A DNA stretch of 64,000 bases from Flavisolibacter nicotianae (GTDB taxonomy: Bacteria > Bacteroidota > Bacteroidia > Chitinophagales > Chitinophagaceae): positions 601,646 to 665,645 of the forward strand of contig NZ_RBCI01000004.1 in the NCBI RefSeq assembly GCF_003628535.1, in the 5' to 3' direction. Below the pieces are notes generated by a model that worked only from the letters and a program-made list of their open reading frames with translations, searched no databases and was not told the origin of the DNA. This document shows positions 8,088 through 16,141 of the stretch, in pieces (position 1 is the stretch's first letter; each line of letters starts with the position of its first letter). The position numbers and the translations under genes were made by a program.

Positions 8088-9749
8088 TCACCCCTTCTTC
8101 TGTTCTTTGGCCCATGCATCTTTTAAGGTCACAGTACGGTTAAATACGAGGCGGCTATACGTGTCTTTGTTGTCGAGTGTAAAATAACCCTTACGAAGAA
8201 ACTGGTACCGTTCGTTCAGGCGGGCATTTTTAAGGGAAGGCTCGGCATAAGCTGCGCTAAGGGTCTGTAAAGATTCGGTATTGACGTAATCCTTGAAATC
8301 ACCTTCCTCGTTCGACGGATCCTCCACCTTGAACAAACGATCATAAAGACGCACTTCCGCTGTAATGGCATTGGTCACTTCGACCCAGTGCAAAGTGCCT
8401 TTCACGTTGATTCCCGACGTGTCGCTCCCGCTTTTGCTTTCGGGTATGTAGGTGCAATGCAGTTCGGTGATATTGCCGTTTTCGTCTTTCACAGCTTCAT
8501 CGCAGCGAATGATGTACGCATGCTTCAGGCGCACCATGCCACCCGGAAAGAGGCGGAAAAATTTCTTGGGTGGATTTTCCATGAAGTCCTCCCGCTCGAT
8601 ATACAACTCCCTGCCAAAGGGAATTTCGCGGCTGCCGCTGTTCTCATCTTCAGGGTTCTCCTCGCCTTCCAGCATTTCGACCGCGCCTGTATAATTCGTA
8701 AGCACCACCTTCAGCGGATCGAAGACCACCATACGGCGAAGGGCTACTTTGTTCAGGTGTTCGCGAACGCAAAATTCCAGCAGGCCCACGTCCACGAGGT
8801 TGTCGCGTTTGGCCACACCAATGCGTTCGCAAAAATCCCTGATCGCTTCCGGCGTGTACCCGCGACGGCGCATGCCGCTGATTGTCGGCATGCGCGGATC
8901 GTCCCAACTTTCCACGTACCCATCCTGTACCAGTTGCAGCAGCTTTCGCTTGCTCATCACGGTGTAGGACAGGTTGCGTCGTGCAAATTCGTATTGATGC
9001 GAGGGGAACGATTCAATGTTTTCCAGCAACCAGTCGTAAAGCTCCCTGTGCGGAATGAACTCCATGGTGCAAAGCGAGTGAGTCACTTCTTCAATCGAGT
9101 CGCTTGGCGGGTGCGCCATGTCGTACATGGGATAGATACACCACTGGTCGCCGGTGCGGTGGTGGTGCGCATGCTTGATGCGGTAGAGCACCGGGTCACG
9201 CATGATCATGTTGTGCGAAGCCATGTCTACTTTTGCCCGCAGCACCCGGGCTCCATCGGGGTATTTGCCGGCACGCATTTCTTCAAACAGGCGAAGGTTT
9301 TCCTCAATGCTTCGGCCCCGGAACGGACTGTCCTTTCCCGGTTCCGTAGGGGTACCCTTCATCGCGGCAATTTCTTCGGACGTGGAATCGTCCACGTAGG
9401 CCAGTCCTTTTTTAATCAGCCTGACGGCAAATTCATACAGCTGCTCAAAATAATCCGACGCAAAATGTTCGTTCTTCCACTCATAACCAAGCCATTTCAC
9501 GTCTTCCTTGATGCTCTCTACATATTCGGTTTCCTCGGTAGCCGGGTTGGTATCATCAAACCGAAGGTTGGTATAACCGCCGTATTTTTTGGCAACGCCA
9601 AAATTCAGCCAGATGGACGTGGCGTGCCCGATGTGCAGGTAGCCATTCGGTTCCGGCGGGAAACGGGTTACAATCGATTTGTATTTGCCTTCTTTTAAGT
9701 CGTTCTCAATGATCTCCTCGATAAAATTGTGGCTCTTTTCTTCACTCAT
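8088..9749 (-). CDS. glnS: Glutamine--tRNA ligase
   Basis: The protein has 553 residues, the usual length for GlnRS. The class I HIGH motif is present (HIGH, residues 39-42), following PPEPNGYL, and VMSKRK near residue 265 is the KMSKS-equivalent loop. The C-terminal anticodon-binding beta-barrels follow. The enzyme charges tRNA-Gln with glutamine in the cytoplasm. The transcript probably starts at the TATCTTTG box at 9769-9776. Two inverted repeats lie just upstream of that box. Confidence 0.97.
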   Translation of the reverse strand: MSEEKSHNFIEEIIENDLKEGKYKSIVTRFPPEPNGYLHIGHATSIWLNFGVAKKYGGYTNLRFDDTNPATEETEYVESIKEDVKWLGYEWKNEHFASDYFEQLYEFAVRLIKKGLAYVDDSTSEEIAAMKGTPTEPGKDSPFRGRSIEENLRLFEEMRAGKYPDGARVLRAKVDMASHNMIMRDPVLYRIKHAHHHRTGDQWCIYPMYDMAHPPSDSIEEVTHSLCTMEFIPHRELYDWLLENIESFPSHQYEFARRNLSYTVMSKRKLLQLVQDGYVESWDDPRMPTISGMRRRGYTPEAIRDFCERIGVAKRDNLVDVGLLEFCVREHLNKVALRRMVVFDPLKVVLTNYTGAVEMLEGEENPEDENSGSREIPFGRELYIEREDFMENPPKKFFRLFPGGMVRLKHAYIIRCDEAVKDENGNITELHCTYIPESKSGSDTSGINVKGTLHWVEVTNAITAEVRLYDRLFKVEDPSNEEGDFKDYVNTESLQTLSAAYAEPSLKNARLNERYQFLRKGYFTLDNKDTYSRLVFNRTVTLKDAWAKEQKKG

Positions 9750-9768
9750 GGCGATTTTTTAAGCGGGA

Positions 9769-9776
9769 CAAAGATA
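9769..9776 (-). promoter_or_regulatory. glnS promoter -7 box
   Basis: TATCTTTG on the minus strand is an exact match to the Bacteroidota TAnnTTTG element. It lies 20 bases before the glnS start codon. A weak -33 candidate (TTTA) lies about 18 bases upstream, inside an inverted repeat. Confidence 0.55.
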
Positions 9777-9782
9777 ATTGCT

Positions 9783-9832
9783 ATCCGCTTCGGTAAAGCG
9801 GATCGCATTCACCTGTTGCCATCAACAGGTGA
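9783..9832. promoter_or_regulatory. Two tandem inverted repeats upstream of the glnS promoter
   Basis: The first is ATCCGCTT/AAGCGGAT (9783-9790 with 9796-9803). The second is the 10-bp perfect pair TCACCTGTTG/CAACAGGTGA (9809-9818 with 9823-9832). Neither is followed by a T-run on either strand, so they are poor terminators. The first covers the -33 region of the glnS promoter, which suggests an operator. The alternative is a processed 3' structure of the upstream minus-strand gene. Confidence 0.4.
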
Positions 9833-9926
9833 AAAAGGAAGCTTGCGCCCAAACTGAAGTGAAAAGCCGGATAAGACGGCAGGCTGCAGATGTCTTCGAA
9901 AAAAATTTGAAACAGGACGAAAAAAT

Positions 9927-10853
9927 CTACTTTGACTTCACGGCGTCAAAACGGAAAATCTTTGCCGGCACACCACGTTTTCCTTCCGTGCTGATATAAA
10001 GTGATCCGTCGGGGGCAAAACAAATTCCTTCGGGCTGCAGCATTTGCTCACGGTCGATCCATTGAAAGCCTTTGAGCTTTCCGTCCTGCGAATAGGTGGC
10101 AAGGCCTTTTGTGTCTTTGGTTGACAAAATATAGATATCGCCGGTGACTGGGTGCACGGCTACCCCCGAAGGGTGGAAGTTGGTCTTTGCCCCAGCCAGT
10201 TTTTCCAGCTCTTTTTTCTCGATCAGCAAAAACGGCTCACCGGCCATTTTGCCTGTTGCAGGATCAAGTTGGTAAATAGCCCTTGTTGATTTTTTTTCAT
10301 CTTCATCGCCCGACGCCTGCTTGCAGGCGACCAGGATTTTTTTCGTTGCCGGATCGTAACAAATACCTTCCGTGTTGTTGGCTTTGTTCAGACCCGTTTC
10401 CCAGTTGCTGACTTTGGGAGTTCCCTGCCAGTCGTCGATTTTGTAGATCGTGCCATGGCTCCATAACGCATAGGCGGTATTCCCTACAAACGTAATGTCC
10501 TCGATGTCGAATTTGTCCAGCTTCGGCGGTGCAAACGGAATTGTCTTTTCGATCACGCCTACTTTGTCGAGGCGAACGACATAGAGGTTGGGGTGCAGAT
10601 CTTCGATCACCAAAAGATGCTTATCATCGATCCAGGCGTTGCCTGAAATTTCAATCAATTCGCTGGGCAGATCCCAGGTTGCCGACGGCTTTTGCAAATT
10701 GTATTGGAACATTTCTTTACTGGCGGATAAATCTCTCGCCGGCGCTTCTGGCGCCGTTGCGGAAACGGCCTTCACCACATGGTCTGTCGAGGTACCACAG
10801 TTGGCAGACAAAAGCGAAACACAAGCGACTAAAGAAAGAAAGGGTGAACGCAT
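9927..10853 (-). CDS. Lipoprotein with SdiA-regulated/YjiK-like beta-propeller
   Basis: The protein has 308 residues. The N-terminus is a lipoprotein signal with a lipobox (SLLSANC, Cys about residue 19). The rest is a propeller-like repeat protein with motifs such as ELIEISGNAW, DIEDITFVGNTAYALW, NTEGICYDPATK, FHPSGVAVHPVTGDIYILS and QPEGICFAPDGSLYISTEG. This pattern matches the SdiA-regulated family of extracytoplasmic propellers. Its ligand or enzymatic role is unknown. It should be anchored in the inner or outer membrane, facing the periplasm or cell surface. It appears to be a single-gene unit between glnS and the sugar cluster. Confidence 0.75.
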   Translation of the reverse strand: MRSPFLSLVACVSLLSANCGTSTDHVVKAVSATAPEAPARDLSASKEMFQYNLQKPSATWDLPSELIEISGNAWIDDKHLLVIEDLHPNLYVVRLDKVGVIEKTIPFAPPKLDKFDIEDITFVGNTAYALWSHGTIYKIDDWQGTPKVSNWETGLNKANNTEGICYDPATKKILVACKQASGDEDEKKSTRAIYQLDPATGKMAGEPFLLIEKKELEKLAGAKTNFHPSGVAVHPVTGDIYILSTKDTKGLATYSQDGKLKGFQWIDREQMLQPEGICFAPDGSLYISTEGKRGVPAKIFRFDAVKSK

Positions 10854-10915
10854 AGGAAAGTTTTAAGTTTAAAAAAACCTGTTCCTGAAATTAAGAACAA
10901 AAACCGTCCCGCAAC

Positions 10916-11695
10916 TCACAAGGCACGATCAAGGTGCACATAACCGCCATCGACGTGGATCAATTGCCCCGTTGTATGCGAGGAACGTTCGGAAAGAAGA
11001 AAGGCGACGGCATTGGCAATTTCTTCCGCAGTTGTCATCCTGTTCCCCAGCGGTATTTTGGCCGTGATGTCCCGGAGCTTTTCTTCAGGGTTCGGAAGGG
11101 TTTGAATCCAGCGTTGGTAAAGCGGTGTGTAACATTCTGCCACGATCACCGCATTTACCCTTATGCCGTGCGGCAACAATTCAACAGCCCACTCCCTTGT
11201 CAGGGCATTGCGTCCGCCATTGGCAGCAGCGTAAGCAGAGGTGTTTCCCTGCCCTGTTTCGGCAGTCTTGGAGCCAATATTGACGATGGCACCTTTCGAC
11301 CGGATGAGGTGTGGCAACGCATGGTGGGCCAGCAGGTAATAATGAACAAGATTTCTGTGAAGGCTTTCTATAAAAGCTGTGTAGTTCCCTTTTTCCAGGC
11401 CGACACCATCATTGACACCGGCGTTATTGACAAGTCCATCGATGCGTCCATGTTTTTGAACAATCTCACTGATCGCTTTTTCGCATTCTGCCGGTACGGT
11501 CAGTTCGGCCACCACCGAATCGCCATGGAAGCCTTGTGCTTTTAATTCTGTCAACAACGCTTTGTTGTCAGCATCACTCCGGCCGATGATCACCGGCAGG
11601 GCTCCTTCCACTGCCAGTACCCGTACAATCCCTTCGCCTATACCTTTGGCGCCACCACTAACGACTATGACTTTGTTTTGCAATCCTAAATTCAT
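10916..11695 (-). CDS. SDR family oxidoreductase, L-fucose dehydrogenase-like
   Basis: The protein has 259 residues. The cofactor motif VSGGAKGIGEGI (TGxxxGxG form) lies at about residues 13-24, NNAGV is at about 90-94, and the C-terminus is typical (SSHTTGQLIHVDGGYVHLDRAL). The active-site region reads SAYAAANGG: the catalytic Tyr is present, but the position of the conserved Lys in YxxxK is Asn. The overall sequence resembles sugar 1-dehydrogenases that oxidise L-fucose or similar sugars to a lactone. It is the last gene of a four-gene run with an FAH hydrolase, a second SDR and a FucP-type symporter. The role in the same sugar-acid pathway is inferred from this context. Confidence 0.78.
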   Translation of the reverse strand: MNLGLQNKVIVVSGGAKGIGEGIVRVLAVEGALPVIIGRSDADNKALLTELKAQGFHGDSVVAELTVPAECEKAISEIVQKHGRIDGLVNNAGVNDGVGLEKGNYTAFIESLHRNLVHYYLLAHHALPHLIRSKGAIVNIGSKTAETGQGNTSAYAAANGGRNALTREWAVELLPHGIRVNAVIVAECYTPLYQRWIQTLPNPEEKLRDITAKIPLGNRMTTAEEIANAVAFLLSERSSHTTGQLIHVDGGYVHLDRAL

Positions 11696-11833
11696 GCAGA
11701 TAAGTTGTAAAAATGAACAGCGTTGCTGCTAAAAGCTGTTCCTGGCCGGCAGAAAATTCCTGCGCAGAACCGCCATGTACCATGATAGCCACCTGTCTTG
11801 CTTCGACCTGTAGTGCTACGAAGCTAGTGAGCA

Positions 11834-12688
11834 TCAATGCGCATAAGCCACTACGTTTTGCGTAGTGCTTCCCAAACCATCTATACCCAATTCTACCACG
11901 TCGCCCGGTTTTAGGTACACGGTAGGATTCATACCCAATCCAACGCCAGCCGGCGTGCCGGTGGAAATCACATCTCCCGGCAACAGGGTCATGAAGCGGC
12001 TGACATACGAAATCAAAAACGGAATTTTAAAAATGAGGTTCGCTGTGGTCCCGTCCTGCATGGTCTGGCCGTTGAGTTTCAGCCAGAGCCGCAAATCATC
12101 CACGTCCGAAATTTCATCTTTTGTTACCAGGTAGGGGCCCATGGGAGCAAAGCTGTCGCAGCCCTTGCCTTTGTCCCAGGTACCGCCGCGTTCCAGTTGG
12201 TATTCGCGTTCCGATACATCGTTGTGCAGGCAATAGCCGGCTACAAAATCCATTGCCTCCTCTTCGCTCACATAACTGGCTTTTTTGCCCATTACCACGG
12301 CCAGTTCCACTTCCCAGTCGGTCTTTACGGAACCTTTTGGAATCACAATGGGATCGGACGGACCGACAAGCGACGTGGTGGCTTTTAGAAAAATCACGGG
12401 TTCTGCCGGTGGCGTGGCGCCGGTTTCTTTTGCATGGTCGGCATAATTCAATCCAATGCAGACTATCTTCGATGGACGCTGAAACGGCACTGCCAGCTTA
12501 ATGTTTGAATCCAACTTTTGCAGGCTGTCCCGTTTTTCTGCAACAAAGGCTTCCAACCGACTGAGCCCGCCGGTTTCAAAAAATGCCTCGTTGTAATCTT
12601 CTCCAAAAGAACGCAGGTCGAAAAACTGTTCATCCAAAAAAATACCGGGCTTCTCTGTCCCGTTTTCACGAAAGCGAATCAATTTCAT
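11834..12688 (-). CDS. Fumarylacetoacetate hydrolase family protein (probable 2,4-diketo-3-deoxy-sugar-acid hydrolase)
   Basis: The protein has 284 residues. The N-terminal domain starts MKLIRFRENGTEKPGIFL. The catalytic FAH domain contains IVCIGLNYADHAKETG, DWEVELAVVMGKKA and CLHNDVSEREYQ, whose acidic residues bind the metal. The C-terminal part has PGDVISTGTPAGVGLGM. In oxidative L-fucose or L-rhamnose pathways this subfamily cleaves 2,4-diketo-3-deoxy acids into pyruvate and lactate. It lies 14 bases downstream of the second SDR gene, which would make its substrate. Confidence 0.87.
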   Translation of the reverse strand: MKLIRFRENGTEKPGIFLDEQFFDLRSFGEDYNEAFFETGGLSRLEAFVAEKRDSLQKLDSNIKLAVPFQRPSKIVCIGLNYADHAKETGATPPAEPVIFLKATTSLVGPSDPIVIPKGSVKTDWEVELAVVMGKKASYVSEEEAMDFVAGYCLHNDVSEREYQLERGGTWDKGKGCDSFAPMGPYLVTKDEISDVDDLRLWLKLNGQTMQDGTTANLIFKIPFLISYVSRFMTLLPGDVISTGTPAGVGLGMNPTVYLKPGDVVELGIDGLGSTTQNVVAYAH

Positions 12689-12702
12689 GTCTATTGTATT
12701 TG

Positions 12703-13467
12703 TTAGCTGTTTAAATGAATAACCCCCCCGTCGATCGGGTAATCCATGCCGGTGATGAACGATGCTTCGTCGGACGAAAGGTAGAGAATCAGCGCCGCCA
12801 CTTCATCCGGGCTTGCCATTCGGCCGATGGGTTGTGAATGCGATAGTTTCCGGAACATTTCCTCTTCGCGGCCGGGATAGTTCTTATGCAAAAAGCCATC
12901 GACAAAAGGCGTATGCACCCTGGCGGGAGAAATGGAGTTGCAGCGAATATCGGCGCCAATGTAATCTTTGGCTACGGACAGGGTCATTGCATGGACGGCA
13001 CCTTTGGTCATAGAATAGGCAAAACGGTCGGCCAGGCCAACATGATTGGCAATCGACGCCAGGTTAATGATCACACCTGATCCTTGTTTCTTCATGCACC
13101 GCAAAGCGGCCTGCATACAGAGGAAAACCCCCTTCACATTGACCGAAAAAAGCCGCTCGAAATCCGCAGCGGTTGTGTTTTCGAGATTGCCAATGTGCGA
13201 AATGCCGGCACTGTTGACCAGGATATCGAGCCGGTCGATGCTGGCAAACGCGGCCGCCACGCTTTCTTCGTTGGTCACATCGCAAACAACGGGACGGGCC
13301 TTTCCCCCACCAGATTTTATTTCTTCTGCTGTTGCTGCAGCCGCAGCCTGATTTACATCCACTACAAGCACCTCGGCGCCCTGCCTGGCCAGCACAAGGG
13401 CCGTTGCTTTTCCAATTCCGCTGGCGGCACCGGTAACGGCCGCCGTTTTTTCATCAAACCGAAACAT
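12703..13467 (-). CDS. SDR family oxidoreductase (probable 2-keto-3-deoxy-sugar-acid dehydrogenase)
   Basis: The protein has 254 residues and is a canonical classical SDR: TGAASGIGKAT near residues 13-23, NSAGIS for the NNAG motif, and an intact catalytic YSMTK with Ser upstream (NLASIANHVG). The C-terminus is GMDYPIDGGV. The ATG at 13467 is supported by a GGAG ribosome-binding site 8 bases upstream, whereas a TTG at 13482 has none. Given the adjacent FAH hydrolase and FucP-like symporter, oxidation of 2-keto-3-deoxy-L-fuconate or a related acid is the likely role. Confidence 0.83.
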   Translation of the reverse strand: MFRFDEKTAAVTGAASGIGKATALVLARQGAEVLVVDVNQAAAAATAEEIKSGGGKARPVVCDVTNEESVAAAFASIDRLDILVNSAGISHIGNLENTTAADFERLFSVNVKGVFLCMQAALRCMKKQGSGVIINLASIANHVGLADRFAYSMTKGAVHAMTLSVAKDYIGADIRCNSISPARVHTPFVDGFLHKNYPGREEEMFRKLSHSQPIGRMASPDEVAALILYLSSDEASFITGMDYPIDGGVIHLNS

Positions 13468-13506
13468 TGCTTTTTGCTCCAAGAGTCTTTTGTTTAGGTA
13501 TTATGG

Positions 13507-14793
13507 TTAAATAATTTGTTCGCTTCTGAGCACATCTTCCACACCTGGTGATTCGGCCGCTCGCAATGATCGATGACCTTTCCAGCCAAAGAAAAGCACC
13601 ACGCCAAAGCAAACCAATGGCACCACGTAACCGTTTTGGATATTGCCGGTCCGGTCTGCAATGAGCCCCAGTACCGGTGGCAGCAAAGCGCCGCCAACGA
13701 TGGACATGATGATAAGACTGGCGCCGATCTTGGTGTCTTTACCCAGGTCTTTTATGCCGAGGGCAAAAATGGTTGGAAACATGATGGACATAAAAAAAGC
13801 AACCCCGACTAATGCATACACGGTGACCATCCCTTCCGCAAAAATGGCAACAGTCGTCAGCAGCAGGTTAATGGTTGCATACAGCGACAACAGGCGGGCC
13901 GGCGGTACAAAGCGCATCAGGAAAGTGCCGAAAAAGCGTCCGGTCATAAAAGCAAGCCCGTACCCCAGTCCGAGATAAACAGCGGCCGTTTTTTCGCTGA
14001 TGGCCGCGGCCTTCGTGGTCAACAATATAAAAAAGCTCGACACACAGACCTGCGCCCCCACATAAAAAAACTGCGCAACCACGGCCCACGCCAGGTGGCG
14101 ATGCCGTAAGGCACGAAGCAGGCCGCCTTTTTCGGTTTTTTCTTCCTTTATATCCGGTAGTTTGGTAAAAGTAAAAAACAGGGCTACCAACAAAATGATG
14201 GAACCCAACACGACATATGGAAGTTTCACGCTGGCCGCTTCCGATTGGAGATAGGCAGACCGCGCTGTGGCAGACAGTTGCTCCAGTTCTGCCGGCGAAT
14301 GGCTTTGACGGGACAGGATCAGGCGACCGCCAACGAGTGGTGCTATGGTGACAGCCAGCCCGTTGAATGACTGCGCAAGATTCAGCCGCCTGGTAGCCGT
14401 ACTTTCCGGGCCAAGGATCGTCACATAAGGATTGGCCGCAGTTTCCAGCATGGTCAGTCCCGATGCAATGATGAAAAGGGCCGCAAGGAAAAAGCTGTAT
14501 TCCCGCGTATTGGCCGCCGGAACAAAAAGGAAAGAACCGAGTGCAAACAGCAAAAGACCCAGGATAATCCCGGATTTATACCCGTATTTCTGCATGATGT
14601 AACCGGCCGGCAGCGCCATCACGAAGTAGGCGACAAAAACGGCCGAATCGACCAGGGACGATTGCAGCGTAGACAGTTGAAATGCCTTTCGCAAATGCGG
14701 GATCAGGATCGGGTCGAGGTTGTGTACAAAACCCCATAAAAAAAACAGGGAAGTAATGAGGATAAAAGGAAAGGACACCGTCCGTTTAATCAT
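13507..14793 (-). CDS. fucP: MFS sugar:proton symporter, FucP (L-fucose permease) family
   Basis: The protein has 428 residues and twelve hydrophobic segments. It starts in the FucP/GluP style, with FILITSLFFLWGFVHNLDPILIPHL. Further family features are FVMALPAGYIMQKYGYKSGI and LETAANPYVTILGP, which carry the acidic and asparagine residues used in the proton/sugar cycle. It imports a sugar such as L-fucose into the cytoplasm. It is the first gene of the minus-strand cluster 14793-10916 and sets its probable substrate class. A galactose/glucose specificity cannot be excluded. Confidence 0.87.
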   Translation of the reverse strand: MIKRTVSFPFILITSLFFLWGFVHNLDPILIPHLRKAFQLSTLQSSLVDSAVFVAYFVMALPAGYIMQKYGYKSGIILGLLLFALGSFLFVPAANTREYSFFLAALFIIASGLTMLETAANPYVTILGPESTATRRLNLAQSFNGLAVTIAPLVGGRLILSRQSHSPAELEQLSATARSAYLQSEAASVKLPYVVLGSIILLVALFFTFTKLPDIKEEKTEKGGLLRALRHRHLAWAVVAQFFYVGAQVCVSSFFILLTTKAAAISEKTAAVYLGLGYGLAFMTGRFFGTFLMRFVPPARLLSLYATINLLLTTVAIFAEGMVTVYALVGVAFFMSIMFPTIFALGIKDLGKDTKIGASLIIMSIVGGALLPPVLGLIADRTGNIQNGYVVPLVCFGVVLFFGWKGHRSLRAAESPGVEDVLRSEQII

Positions 14794-14978
14794 GTAGCAA
14801 AAGGTCTATGGTTTGTATTGATAGCTTTTTTTCGCAGCTGTTTTCAGCAGCCGGAAACGCCCTCACAAAATAGGGCATTCCTTTTAAAAATGATGCACCC
14901 GTACTGTGCAAACGGTTGACCAACGGAGAACCAGAATCTTCCTGTCGAAATCCTGCCGGCATTTTTTCGAACCTTTTT

Positions 14979-14986
14979 TATCTTTG
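14979..14986 (+). promoter_or_regulatory. clpS promoter -7 box
   Basis: TATCTTTG is an exact TAnnTTTG match ending 8 bases before the clpS ATG, which predicts a very short 5' untranslated leader. No convincing -33 TTG is seen upstream. Confidence 0.5.
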
Positions 14987-14994
14987 CCCGATAA

Positions 14995-15285
14995 ATGAAA
15001 CCTGCGACAGACATAGAAATTCTTGTGGACGAGGACGTTTTGACAAAGACGATCGATCCCTACCAGCTTATCGTCTGGAACGACGATGTGAATACGTTTG
15101 AATGGGTTATCGAAACGCTGGTTGAAATTTGCGGCCACACCTACGAACAGGCCGAACAGTGTGCTTACATCATCCACTTCAACGGCAAATACGCAGTGAA
15201 AGAAGGTGCCTACGAAGACCTGCGGCCAAAATGTGATGCCATCCTCGAACGCGGCATCAATGCAACAGTAGAAGTCACCGCCTAA
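14995..15285 (+). CDS. clpS: ATP-dependent Clp protease adaptor ClpS
   Basis: The protein has 96 residues. It carries the ClpS core: YQLIVWNDDVNTFEWVI (the N-degron binding pocket region, with the NDD motif at about residues 28-30), HTYEQAEQCAYIIHFNGKYAVKEG and a final strand. ClpS delivers substrates with N-terminal Leu, Phe, Trp or Tyr to ClpAP or ClpCP in the cytoplasm. The next gene on the same strand encodes the transferase that adds such residues. The gap is 79 bases, so co-transcription is plausible. Confidence 0.94.
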   Translation: MKPATDIEILVDEDVLTKTIDPYQLIVWNDDVNTFEWVIETLVEICGHTYEQAEQCAYIIHFNGKYAVKEGAYEDLRPKCDAILERGINATVEVTA

Positions 15286-15364
15286 AAAACTAAAAAGTCA
15301 AATTTCAAAACCCACTGTTGAAAGGCCAGGTATTGGTTTTTATTTTTGAATTTGGAATTGCGCT

Positions 15365-16027
15365 ATGCCGGTTGTTTGTTTTTCTGAAAACCAGTTTTAT
15401 TTTCCTTCTCTCTCCCGCGCCAACGAAGACGGCTTGCTGCTGATCGGCGGCAAGGTAACACCCGAACGAGTGCTGGAGGCTTACCCGAAAGGCATTTTTC
15501 CCTGGTACGGCGAGGACAATGTCCCAATGTGGTGGAGTCCCGATCCGCGGTTTGTGCTTTTTCCCCCGGAGATGCACGTCAGCCGGAGCATGCAAAAACT
15601 GGCCAGGAAAGAAACCTTCACGTTTACGGTCAACCAGGCTTTCAAAGACGTCATTGCTGCCTGTGCGTCGATGCCGCGGGAAGGCCAGCACGGCACATGG
15701 ATCACACCCGAAATGAAGGACGTATACACGACACTCCACCGCCGCGGATTTGCGCACAGCGCAGAGGCCTGGCTCGATGGCGAACTGGTGGGAGGCATTT
15801 ACGGCCTTCGTATCGGGAATGTTTTCTTTGGAGAAAGTATGTTCAGCAAGGTGTCCAATGCGTCTAAATTTGCCTTCATCCGCTATGTACAGGAACTGGA
15901 GCAAACCGGCGTGCAACTGGTCGATTGCCAGGTCTACACATCGCATGTCGAAACCCTCGGTGCACGGCTAATTCCCCGCGTCTATTTTGTACACCTGCTC
16001 CGGCAAATGTGTTTTCCTGCACAGTAA
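15365..16027 (+). CDS. aat: Leucyl/phenylalanyl-tRNA--protein transferase
   Basis: The protein has 220 residues. Family motifs are seen in order: DGLLLIGGKVTPERVLEAY, GIFPWY, WWSPDPRFVLFP, HGTWITPEM, HSAEAWLDGELVGGIYG, FFGESMFS and LVDCQVYTSHVETLGA. The enzyme transfers Leu or Phe from charged tRNA to proteins with N-terminal Arg or Lys, making them ClpS substrates. Its placement right after clpS is a strong functional link. Confidence 0.96.
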   Translation: MPVVCFSENQFYFPSLSRANEDGLLLIGGKVTPERVLEAYPKGIFPWYGEDNVPMWWSPDPRFVLFPPEMHVSRSMQKLARKETFTFTVNQAFKDVIAACASMPREGQHGTWITPEMKDVYTTLHRRGFAHSAEAWLDGELVGGIYGLRIGNVFFGESMFSKVSNASKFAFIRYVQELEQTGVQLVDCQVYTSHVETLGARLIPRVYFVHLLRQMCFPAQ

Positions 16028-16141
16028 ACTGCCAGCAAACAATTAAATCCGGGCATTAAAAAGAAACTGAACATGAATGCATTCAGATTTACCGATGCCC
16101 AATCCTAGTAATTCATATCCACTACATATGAACCCATTCTC

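Noticed and set aside
8388..9698. Plus-strand open frame of 436 codons opposite glnS
   Set aside because: It is a shadow frame of a well-identified housekeeping gene with intact HIGH motif.
14884..15177. Minus-strand open frame of 97 codons opposite clpS
   Set aside because: It is antisense to clpS, whose conserved motifs are intact.
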